A stretch of 5,437 nt of DNA from Geobacter sp. UBA6802. GTDB taxonomy: Bacteria; Desulfobacterota; Desulfuromonadia; Geobacterales; Pseudopelobacteraceae. Below the pieces are notes generated by a model. The model did not search any database and was not told the DNA's origin. It saw nothing but the letters and a program-made list of their open reading frames with translations. This document shows positions 1 through 5,437 of the stretch, one piece after another. The position numbers were made by a program, and so were the translations under genes. Where the stretch lies: the NCBI GenBank assembly GCA_002452325.1, contig DKFG01000134.1, positions 1 to 5,437 on the forward strand. Reading direction: 5' to 3'. Each line of letters starts with the position of its first letter. Positions within the stretch are counted from its first letter, which is position 1.

Positions 1-390
1 CTCAAGGTGGATGATCTGCGGATTCTGGATAATAACGCCGACAACTTCAGCTTCCGCAAACTGAGGGAGTATGCTGTCAGCCTGGAACAGGGCGGCTATG
101 CTGCCGGTCGTTACCGCACCATGATGCATGCCAAACTGGCACTGCCGTTCGGAGCCTTTGTAATGGTGGTGCTGGGGATACCGTTTGCCCTCAAAACCGG
201 CAGGGCCAGCGGAGTAGCCATGGGGATCGGCGCCGGTGTGGCGATCGGCTTTGCCTACTTCATTATCAATGCCGCTATCCAGTCCTACGGCCGCAGTGAA
301 GTGCTGCCCCCCTTTGTAGCTGCCTGGGGGGCTAACGTGGTCTTTATCTTAACCGGCATCTGGCTTTCCATGACGGTCAAGCAGCAGTAG
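1..390 (+). CDS. lptG: LptG/LptF-family LPS export permease, C-terminal part (5' end outside window)
   Basis: This is the last 129 codons of a YjgP/YjgQ-family permease, open in frame from the first base and ending at TAG 388-390. LptF and LptG form the inner-membrane half of the LptB2FG ABC transporter, which extracts lipopolysaccharide and passes it to LptC for transport to the outer membrane. The visible part has the end of the periplasmic/linker region and then three hydrophobic segments: one around LALPFGAFVMVVLGIPFAL, a glycine-rich one (GVAMGIGAGVAIGFAYF), and a last one beginning near LPPFVAAWGANVVF. The 'K-LALP...GIPFAL' pattern and the 'LPPFVAAW' motif before the last helix are typical of the family, and the latter fits LptG better than LptF. 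The GTG at base 7 is internal, not a start. The gene ends in QQ, encoded within a 13-bp sequence that recurs near the right edge of the window. Family call is firm; LptG versus LptF is less certain. Confidence 0.85.
   Translation, partial: LKVDDLRILDNNADNFSFRKLREYAVSLEQGGYAAGRYRTMMHAKLALPFGAFVMVVLGIPFALKTGRASGVAMGIGAGVAIGFAYFIINAAIQSYGRSEVLPPFVAAWGANVVFILTGIWLSMTVKQQ
377..389 (+). repeat. Left copy of a 13-bp direct repeat flanking the island
   Basis: TCAAGCAGCAGTA occurs here, at the very end of the lptG-like coding sequence, and again at 5292-5304 inside the end of the exporter gene, in the same orientation and about 4.9 kb away. The two copies bracket everything that looks inserted. A 13-base match has a non-negligible chance of arising by accident in a window of this size, and CAGCAG is low in complexity, so its role as an attachment or duplication site is speculative. 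Confidence 0.35.
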
Positions 391-424
391 TTTTTTCTCG
401 TCCGAGGGCCTGTAACGTGTCCTG

Positions 425-559
425 TCAATAGCGAACACCATGTGTTGAGTCATGTTGCTTTCTGTAGTGCTCCCACTCATATTCTGCTGGTGAGAGATTC
501 CTTAAACGCTTCTGGCGTCTTTGTCTCTTGCAGAATGTTTTATGGACAGGCCGCTGCTT
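425..559 (-). pseudogene. Decayed C-terminal end of an IS3-family transposase
   Basis: Read on the - strand, bases 559 to 425 translate as a 44-residue tail ending at TGA (425-427). It contains RRQKRLRNLSPAEYEWEHYR followed by KQHDSTHGVRY. The 'R-R-x-K-R-L-x-N-L-S-P-A-E-Y-E' string is the hallmark of the extreme C-terminus of IS3-family (rve-type, DDE) transposases, which usually read like FYNRQRRHKRLGNLSPAEYE. Here the preceding residues are FCKRQ rather than FYNRQ, H is replaced by Q and G by R, as expected for point decay. The frame is closed upstream by a stop at 560-562, so the catalytic core with the DDE residues is gone. No clear terminal inverted repeat is visible between the stop and lptG. 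The recognition is from motif memory, not a search; the motif is distinctive but the fragment is short. Confidence 0.65.
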
Positions 560-593
560 TTACGATGATATGTGGAACCAAGCATGGAGCATG

Positions 594-643
594 TTTCAGT
601 TTGATGATTCTGAAAAGAAAAAATCATCTAATTTCAGGTTGAT
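594..643. promoter_or_regulatory. AT-rich repeat-bearing region upstream of the mcrB-like gene, possible promoter/operator
   Basis: The segment 601-660 has only about 17 G/C in 60 bases by hand count, far below its surroundings. It holds a perfect 7-bp inverted repeat, GATGATT (603-609) and AATCATC (622-628), separated by a purine-rich 12-base spacer. It also holds an imperfect direct repeat, TTTCAGTTTGAT (594-605) and TTTCAGGTTGAT (632-643), 11 of 12 identical and 38 bp apart. These lie about 80-130 bp before the gene start, where a promoter or a regulator site would be expected. I could not find a convincing -35/-10 pair; a weak option is TTAGTA (658-663) with TAAAAG (680-685), 16 bp apart. 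Function is inferred from position only. Confidence 0.3.
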
Positions 644-712
644 AGACAATGTGGTAGTTAGTAGGTGAGAATGTTTGGGTAAAAGCTGCAGCACTGTTCA
701 CTTTTTTTGTTT

Positions 713-718
713 GGAGGG
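713..718 (+). promoter_or_regulatory. Strong ribosome binding site that decides the mcrB start
   Basis: GGAGGG at 713-718 is a near-consensus Shine-Dalgarno sequence. It lies six bases before GTG 725. It directly abuts ATG 719, too close to serve it, and lies downstream of the alternative TTG 707, so it cannot serve that codon either. This supports GTG 725 as the start. Confidence 0.7.
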
Positions 719-724
719 ATGGCC

Positions 725-2854
725 GTGGGTAATCAAACAGAGACGTTTGACTGGATACCTTTCTACGAGGAGTTTGCCGAAAAACTCCTGTCTTGGCGCG
801 ACCGCCAAAAAGAGCTGGTTGCCTTTCTTGAGGAGATGCGTGCCCAAGGTATTAAGGTGACACCACTTGAGGACAAAGACGAAACCGGCAGATCATTTTT
901 GCTTTCTGAAATTGACCCATTCACGTTCTTTGGTGCCTTTAACAGAGGTATCATTGAAACAAGCAGAATTCGCATCTTAGAGGCAGCAAAGACCCGGTTT
1001 GGTATTGCGGCCGCAGTCCCAAGCAGTTTTTCAGGGATACCTTTACTGAACAACCAAAACTCATGGTTTTTTGCGTACAAATCTATCCGAAAAACAGATG
1101 ATATTGGTAAGCTATGGAATGTATTTAGCGAGGCATTGAAGCCAGAGCCGCTCAACTCGCCAAAATTTGCAGAAGCGTTTGATAGTGCACTTGGCGTCAA
1201 ATATACCAATATCAATCTGACAATGGGCCTCTTCTGGATTCGTCCCCGGATATTCCTTAATCTCGACGGCACGATGCGGAAGTATCTGCAAATAAAACTT
1301 CCAGCTTCCGGGCTTTCATTTAACACCTACCTGCCCATCCTCGAAAAAGTAAAAAGCGAAAACAGCGACCTGCCCGAGCTGTCACATAGTGCCTATCTTG
1401 CTGCTAGAGACCTTGCTGCAATGCAAGCTAAAACAAGCATACAGGCCGTTATTCCACCTCTCATTGCCAACGACATAGATTATTGGCTGGTTGGTGCCTA
1501 CTGGGATGGCGAAGATCCCGCAGATCAGACCTCCAGCTTTCTGTCTGAAGGCGTTTGGGTGAATGGTTACGATGATAGATTTACTGATGAAGTAAATGCA
1601 ATGAAGGTCGGCGATAGAATTGCCATCAAGGCCAGCAAGACGCAAAAGAAGGGGCTCCCTTTTAACAGTGGAGGTCGCACCGTTTCTGTGATGCTGATCA
1701 AGGCAACTGGCACAATTGTGAAAAACAGAAGCGATGGCCGTGTTGTAGAGGTTGAGTGGGATCCCGCCCCAGCGGAGCCCAGAAACTGGTATTTTTATAC
1801 AGGGCGTTCAACGGTCTGGCACTTAAGGAAAGACGAAGAGTTTGCGCAGCATCTGATCCGTTTTGCTTTTGAAGGTTTACCACAGGATTATGATTTCTTT
1901 ATCAACAAGTGGTATGGGACATCGCCTGAAGTGCAAGCGGTCCTGCAGGAAATTGATGGTGATACAAGGCCATATTCAATTGCGGACATGATTGATGAGG
2001 GTGTATTCCTCAGCGAAATCGAGATTGAACGTGCTCTGCGGCGCTTGAAACTGAAAAAGAACCTGATCCTGCAGGGTGCGCCAGGTGTCGGTAAAACATT
2101 TGTGGCGAAGCGTTTGGCATATGCCTTGATGGAGTCAGTAGATGATACTCGCATCAAGGTTGTCCAGTTCCATCCATCATACAGTTATGAGGACTTTATC
2201 CGTGGTTATAGACCAACAAATGAGGCGGGTAAGTTTGAACTGACTGATGGCTCATTTTGGCAGTTATGTGATGCGGCGGTAAAGGATCCAGACCGAAAGT
2301 ATGTGTTGATAGTTGATGAAATCAATCGGGGCAACCTTTCTCAGGTGTTTGGTGAGTTGTTCATGCTGCTTGAGGCAGACAAACGAGGGAAAAAATTTGA
2401 AGTAACCCCGTTGTATCGCCGCTCTGAAAATGAATCGTTCTTTATCCCCGAGAATCTCTACCTGATTGGAACGATGAATATTGCTGACCGCTCGCTGGCC
2501 CTTGTTGACTATGCCCTGCGTCGCCGGTTTTCATTTGTCACCTTAGAGCCCAAGTTCGGTTCTGCAGAGTTTCGCAAATGGATGCAGGAACACGGCGCAC
2601 AGGATGCCATCATACAGTTGGTGGTAACCCGCATGCAGGCGCTGAACAACACAATCACTGAAGACAGTCACCTTGGAGCTGCCTTTAAAATTGGTCATAG
2701 CTTTTTCTGCCCCAAAGAAAAGGATGATTTTTCAGCTCATGGCAAAGAATGGTTTGTGGATGTGGTTGAAACAGAGATCATTCCCCTTCTTGAGGAATAC
2801 TGGTACGACTCGCCCGAAAAGCTAAAAGCCGCATCTGAAGAGTTGCTGGGATAG
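725..2854 (+). CDS. mcrB: McrB-like AAA+ NTPase of a type IV (McrBC) restriction system with EVE-like domain
   Basis: This 709-residue protein is the motor and DNA-recognition subunit of an McrBC-type modification-dependent restriction system. In this family the AAA+ domain forms rings that hydrolyse GTP (or another NTP) and activate McrC. Residues 1-240 form an N-terminal region seen in McrB-like proteins (FDWIPFYEEFAEKL, then DPFTFFGAFNRGI) and not the DUF3578 domain of E. coli McrB. Residues about 250-375 look like an EVE/PUA-type fold: YWLVGAYW, EGVWVNGYDD, MKVGDRIAIK, VEVEWDP and TVWHL. EVE/YTH-like domains read modified bases. The AAA+ domain follows: Walker A GAPGVGKT (451-458), the McrB signature FHPSYSYEDF (482-491), Walker B VDE ending at D531-E532, EINRGNLSQVFGEL, then NIADRS (585-590) and ALRRRF (597-602). 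The NxAD motif, NTAD in E. coli, is tied to GTP use. The GTG start is chosen for its GGAGGG site; ATG 719 and TTG 707 are alternatives. The TAG stop shares a base with the mcrC start. The family is certain; the modification recognised is not. Confidence 0.93.
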   Translation: MGNQTETFDWIPFYEEFAEKLLSWRDRQKELVAFLEEMRAQGIKVTPLEDKDETGRSFLLSEIDPFTFFGAFNRGIIETSRIRILEAAKTRFGIAAAVPSSFSGIPLLNNQNSWFFAYKSIRKTDDIGKLWNVFSEALKPEPLNSPKFAEAFDSALGVKYTNINLTMGLFWIRPRIFLNLDGTMRKYLQIKLPASGLSFNTYLPILEKVKSENSDLPELSHSAYLAARDLAAMQAKTSIQAVIPPLIANDIDYWLVGAYWDGEDPADQTSSFLSEGVWVNGYDDRFTDEVNAMKVGDRIAIKASKTQKKGLPFNSGGRTVSVMLIKATGTIVKNRSDGRVVEVEWDPAPAEPRNWYFYTGRSTVWHLRKDEEFAQHLIRFAFEGLPQDYDFFINKWYGTSPEVQAVLQEIDGDTRPYSIADMIDEGVFLSEIEIERALRRLKLKKNLILQGAPGVGKTFVAKRLAYALMESVDDTRIKVVQFHPSYSYEDFIRGYRPTNEAGKFELTDGSFWQLCDAAVKDPDRKYVLIVDEINRGNLSQVFGELFMLLEADKRGKKFEVTPLYRRSENESFFIPENLYLIGTMNIADRSLALVDYALRRRFSFVTLEPKFGSAEFRKWMQEHGAQDAIIQLVVTRMQALNNTITEDSHLGAAFKIGHSFFCPKEKDDFSAHGKEWFVDVVETEIIPLLEEYWYDSPEKLKAASEELLG

Positions 2855-3957
2855 TGGCAATGCTTGCTGTTGGCAGTGACTCCGCTGTTGAGGAGGTTGT
2901 TTCCGAGATTCCGGTTAAAAATGCCTGGTATCTGCTGCTGTATGCGTGGGACTTGGTTTCATGGAAGGATCAGTGGAAAGGTAATGTAGAGACATCACCA
3001 CACCTACTGGGGCTGTTGGCTAAAATCTTGGCTGAAACAACCTTGTTGCTGATGCGGAAGCAGTTGCGGCGCGGGTATGAGTCACATCATGAAAAAGTTC
3101 GTGGCATTAGAGGAAAAATTGACTTCGCTGCCAGCCTTAAAAAACGTTCGTTTGAAAAAGGCGCCGCACATTGTTCCTTCTATGAGCTTACAGTGGATAC
3201 GCTTAAAAATAGCATTATCCGCTCTACGATACGTCGTCTCTCAAATGACCCACGGGTCTATCATCACAACGCCAAACTAGATACTGACCTTAAACACCAA
3301 CTCAAAGCTCTGGATTTGGATCTTGAGGCCGTTTCCACCAAAAGGATAGAGTCTTCAGACTTCAGCCGTTTGCAGCTGACAAGAAATGATCAGGACTACT
3401 CCCTTCCAATTTCGATTTGCTATTTGATCCATCGCCTTGAGATGCCGACAGAAGATAAGGGAGATCATGCCCTTAAAGCCTTGCTGCGCGATGAGGTAAC
3501 CTTCCAGAAGCTATTTGAATTGTTTGTCTGCAACTTTTATCGCTATCACCTGACTGGCTGTGAGGTTGGATACCAAAAGCAGTTGAGCTGGTTTGATGAG
3601 CTTAACTGCCCTTTCATGCCTTCAATGCAGACAGACATTACACTTGTCTGGCCGGAACCTCCTCGCAGGCTGGTAATTGACACCAAGTATTATCTTAAAA
3701 CACTGACATCATCCCCCTACGGCAGCCAGAAGTTCAAATCTGAAAATCTATATCAGCTCTATACATACCTGCGTACCCAGGAGCATAGAGGTGATTCTTT
3801 CGCAAATGCCCAGGGCATGCTGCTCTATCCAACAACAAGCCATCAACTGACAGAGCCTATGCTGGTACAAGGCCACAAAATTACGGTAGCAACGGTGGAT
3901 TTAGCAGACCCCTGGGAGAATATTGAGAATAGGTTGTTAAGCCTGGTAGGGAATTAG
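2854..3957 (+). CDS. mcrC: McrC-like nuclease subunit of the McrBC restriction system
   Basis: This 367-residue protein is the nuclease partner of McrB; McrC proteins bind the McrB ring, stimulate its NTPase and cut DNA with a PD-(D/E)xK active site. The N-terminus, IPVKNAWYLLLYAWD, is a standard McrC opening. The middle has RGIRGKIDF and the family-typical NSIIRSTIRRL. The catalytic residues are visible as D261 (MQTDITLVW) and D276-T-K278 (LVIDTKYYLK), the expected D...D-x-K arrangement. The C-terminal region AQGMLLYPTT also matches the family. Length is normal and no active-site residue is missing, so the gene appears intact. GTG 2854 overlaps the mcrB TAG stop by one base, indicating translational coupling. 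ATG 2860, two codons later, is an equally good start, with GGGA eight bases upstream. The system should act in the cytoplasm on incoming modified DNA. Confidence 0.92.
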   Translation: MAMLAVGSDSAVEEVVSEIPVKNAWYLLLYAWDLVSWKDQWKGNVETSPHLLGLLAKILAETTLLLMRKQLRRGYESHHEKVRGIRGKIDFAASLKKRSFEKGAAHCSFYELTVDTLKNSIIRSTIRRLSNDPRVYHHNAKLDTDLKHQLKALDLDLEAVSTKRIESSDFSRLQLTRNDQDYSLPISICYLIHRLEMPTEDKGDHALKALLRDEVTFQKLFELFVCNFYRYHLTGCEVGYQKQLSWFDELNCPFMPSMQTDITLVWPEPPRRLVIDTKYYLKTLTSSPYGSQKFKSENLYQLYTYLRTQEHRGDSFANAQGMLLYPTTSHQLTEPMLVQGHKITVATVDLADPWENIENRLLSLVGN

Positions 3958-3983
3958 GCGACCTTAACCGTAACGGAACCTTT

Positions 3984-5159
3984 ATGAAAATAGCTAAAAA
4001 GCAAGATTGGGAAACAAAGCCGCTGCCTGAAAGGCACACTGTCATTGAGCTACAGCTGCCTTATTCGCAAGAGGACAGGCTGAAAATCGTAAAGGGCTCG
4101 ATACCAAGACAGATGGAAAACAAGTGGTTTGTCTACTACGACGAAGGGATTCTCTACTTCCATCGGAGCTGGACCGGCAATTGTATTTATCAGGTGCATG
4201 TGCTTGATGCTGATGCCAGGTTTGTTTTTACCCATGCGGAGGTCAACCGAGATCCAGAGCAGTACAGCGAAACTGACGATGACTATGACCGTCAGATGAT
4301 TTCATTCCTGACCAATACGTTGCTTTTAGATAAAAGCGATACATTCCCTCTGAGTAAGAGTTCCGATTCTGATGCGTTAAAGGTTTGGTCGTCAGTTGGT
4401 AGGGCCTCGAATTTGGCTAAGATCAACACGGCTCCTCCATCAGATCTTGTTCGCATCTTGCCTGAACACCGCTATGCTGGTTTACCAACGTTGGCTCATC
4501 GCCCGTACGCATTTTATGCTGATGTCTCATCGCTTAAGGGGCTGACCGTAGCTGAGTGCTTTTCATTGGTTCATGGCTTGAATTTACCGCCGATGGAGTC
4601 AGGGATAAAACACTGCAGCCCATTTATAGGAAATGCAGAACAATTGCCTGAGAAAAATCTGGAAGATATCAACTATGTCATATTGAGGGTTTCCAAGCAA
4701 AAAGCCATGCAGAACCTTGATGCCTTCCCTGCGACGTGGCGGGCACTTGCGTATATCGTGTCGGATCCTCAAAGAATGAACGCGCAGCCACTTAGCTGGA
4801 AGATGAATTATGTTGAATATGCGTCGGCTCATATTTATGCACTTTTTAAAGAGTGTCTTACGAATGCCGGTAATCAACTTTTGGCAGCAACGGAAACAAA
4901 AAAGTCGTTGGGACTTAATGATCTGGAGAAAATACGTACAAAGGCAGAAGAGTCGGACTATTATGCCTATGTAAGCCATGACTCGCTTCTTATGAATGAA
5001 ATTGGAGAGTTATTCGGCATCTCTTGCAGGTGTTGGCATGGTTGCGGTTACCTCGGGCCGCCAGACAAGCCAATCTGCCATTTTTTCTGGTTACGGAATC
5101 TGATGACACCAGATATTTCTATTGAGGTGTTGAATGGACGGGATATCTTCCCGGCGTAG
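3984..5159 (+). CDS. Uncharacterised 391-residue protein linked to McrBC
   Basis: I do not recognise the family with certainty. The ATG lies 26 bp after the mcrC stop, on the same strand and with no obvious terminator between, so it is probably the third gene of the operon. A modest CGGAA site sits five bases before the ATG. Residues 35-75 form an aromatic-rich motif: KGSIPRQMENKWFVYY, then LYFHRSWTGNCIY. I have an impression that this KWF-YY...LYFHRSWTG pattern occurs as a small N-terminal domain in other hypothetical bacterial proteins, but I cannot name it. A long acidic linker (SETDDDYD, around residues 95-102) follows. The rest (about 150-391) is a separate, mostly mixed region. Near the C-terminus is a cysteine/histidine cluster: C348, C350, H352, C354, C365, H366, possibly metal binding. 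There is no signal peptide or membrane helix, so a cytoplasmic location is likely. Codon use is AT-richer than the flanking genes. It could be an accessory of McrBC or an independent defence gene that shares the transcript. Confidence 0.8.
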   Translation: MKIAKKQDWETKPLPERHTVIELQLPYSQEDRLKIVKGSIPRQMENKWFVYYDEGILYFHRSWTGNCIYQVHVLDADARFVFTHAEVNRDPEQYSETDDDYDRQMISFLTNTLLLDKSDTFPLSKSSDSDALKVWSSVGRASNLAKINTAPPSDLVRILPEHRYAGLPTLAHRPYAFYADVSSLKGLTVAECFSLVHGLNLPPMESGIKHCSPFIGNAEQLPEKNLEDINYVILRVSKQKAMQNLDAFPATWRALAYIVSDPQRMNAQPLSWKMNYVEYASAHIYALFKECLTNAGNQLLAATETKKSLGLNDLEKIRTKAEESDYYAYVSHDSLLMNEIGELFGISCRCWHGCGYLGPPDKPICHFFWLRNLMTPDISIEVLNGRDIFPA

Positions 5160-5203
5160 AAACGGTGGAGATCTAAAATCAACCTCTAAAGGATATGCTT
5201 AGC

Positions 5204-5275
5204 TGTTAGTCGGCGTTGAAATTTGCCCCCCCAGCGTCAGTTTTCAGTTGTTGATCCTTATTCTGATTCGGCAGT
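5204..5275. mobile_element. Possible decayed insertion-sequence terminus (IS21-like) in the right-hand spacer
   Basis: The 116-bp spacer between the third island gene and the exporter (5160-5275) carries no gene. From 5204 it reads TGTTAGTCGGCGTTGAAA, then TTTG and a run of seven C (5226-5232), then AGTTTTCAGTTG and, at the end, CAGTTTACCCCC. A TGT start, a TTGAAATTTG(A)CCCCC block and further AGTTT-ACCCC-type repeats are reminiscent of the multiple terminal repeats of IS21-family elements. No transposase coding is present. The resemblance is from memory and the segment is short; it may simply be intergenic sequence. Confidence 0.3.
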
Positions 5276-5437
5276 TTACCCCCGCCGTTTCTCAAGCAGC
5301 AGTAACAGGGCAGGTAAAAATACCAGAAACGCCAGTACAATGGCGGTCATCCCCAAAGACATGACCGCACCGATACTGAAGACCCCCTGGTGCCGGGCCA
5401 CCATCAGGGCGCCAAAGCTGAACAGGATGGTCAGGGC
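5276..5437 (-). CDS. RND/MMPL-family exporter, C-terminal end (HpnN-like; 5' end outside window)
   Basis: On the - strand the frame is open from the right edge to TAA (5276-5278), giving the last 53 residues of a membrane protein. It begins ALTILFSFGALMVARHQGVF and ends FLVFLPALLLLLEKRRG. The visible pattern is the final two transmembrane helices of RND/MMPL exporters: a helix ending before a short 'xHxGxxSxG' turn (here RHQGVFSIG), a helix with LGMT, and a last helix ending in V-F-L-P-A-L-L followed by positive residues on the cytoplasmic side. This matches the tail of the RND subgroup that includes HpnN, the hopanoid exporter to the outer membrane. A generic MMPL lipid exporter is the main alternative. 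The gene converges on the island and on lptG; its stop is 116 bp from the end of the third island gene. Confidence 0.7.
   Translation of the reverse strand, partial: ALTILFSFGALMVARHQGVFSIGAVMSLGMTAIVLAFLVFLPALLLLLEKRRG
5292..5304 (+). repeat. Right copy of the 13-bp direct repeat flanking the island
   Basis: Identical to 377-389 over 13 bases (TCAAGCAGCAGTA). The bases on either side differ between the two copies, so the repeat does not extend. Here it falls within the coding end of the - strand exporter, where it encodes part of the final leucine-rich helix. Confidence 0.35.

Noticed and set aside
391..410. T-run (391-396) next to CTCG-TC-CGAG (397-406) as an lptG terminator
   Set aside because: The T-run precedes the short inverted repeat on the + strand, the stem is only 4 bp with a 2-base loop, and the order is wrong for a rho-independent terminator on either strand.
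442..642. A 66-codon + strand open frame in the left spacer
   Set aside because: It overlaps the antisense transposase tail, has no good ribosome binding site and no family resemblance.
763..2157. Several open frames antisense to the mcrB-like gene (763-1326, 1382-1645, 1698-1883, 1888-2157)
   Set aside because: They lie opposite a gene with unmistakable AAA+ motifs, and their translations show no recognisable domain.
725..3957. CoCoNuT-type (coiled-coil nuclease tandem) McrBC system
   Set aside because: The EVE-like domain and McrBC pair are compatible, but no long coiled-coil region or the extra nuclease/helicase genes of those systems are visible here.
4599..4979. A 126-codon antisense open frame within the third island gene
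   Set aside because: It is opposite the longer in-operon gene, lacks any recognisable domain, and its arginine/cysteine-rich composition looks like a shadow frame.
5139..5153. CGGG/CCCG hairpin at the end of the third island gene as a terminator
   Set aside because: The stem is only 4 bp, it lies inside the coding sequence and no T-run follows.
1..5437. CRISPR array, tRNA or rRNA gene, or a DNA methyltransferase
   Set aside because: No regularly spaced repeats, no tRNA-like cloverleaf sequence and no methyltransferase motifs were seen.

Overview
The window looks like a Gram-negative chromosome carrying a small defence island. The left edge holds the end of an LptG/LptF-type lipopolysaccharide export permease on the + strand. 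The right edge holds the end of an RND/MMPL-type membrane exporter on the - strand that resembles the hopanoid-associated HpnN group. An LPS exporter next to a possible hopanoid-type exporter, with moderate GC, would fit a Geobacter/Desulfuromonadia-like deltaproteobacterium. That is a low-to-moderate confidence guess made from protein recognition only.

Layout. Bases 1-390 are the 3' end of the lptG-like gene. Bases 391-724 form a long spacer. It contains, antisense, a decayed C-terminal end of an IS3-family transposase (about 425-559), then a very AT-rich stretch with small repeats (about 594-643) that probably holds the promoter of the island. Bases 725-3957 encode a two-gene McrBC-type (type IV, modification-dependent) restriction system: an McrB-like AAA+ NTPase with a distinctive N-terminal region and an EVE/PUA-like domain, followed by the McrC nuclease, with stop and start codons sharing one base. 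A third gene (3984-5159) starts 26 bp after mcrC on the same strand. It encodes a 391-residue protein that I do not recognise. A 116-bp spacer follows (5160-5275); it carries a sequence reminiscent of an IS21-type terminus. The exporter tail (5276-5437, - strand) closes the window.

How it fits together. McrB should read modified DNA through its N-terminal domains and use NTP hydrolysis by its AAA+ ring to drive McrC cleavage. The third gene is placed as a partner or accessory of this system, which makes it the best candidate for something undescribed. No DNA methyltransferase is present, as expected for a type IV system. The island sits between two genes that converge on it, with transposase debris on one side, a possible IS end on the other, and a 13-bp exact direct repeat at its outer edges. 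This suggests horizontal acquisition into a neutral intergenic site.
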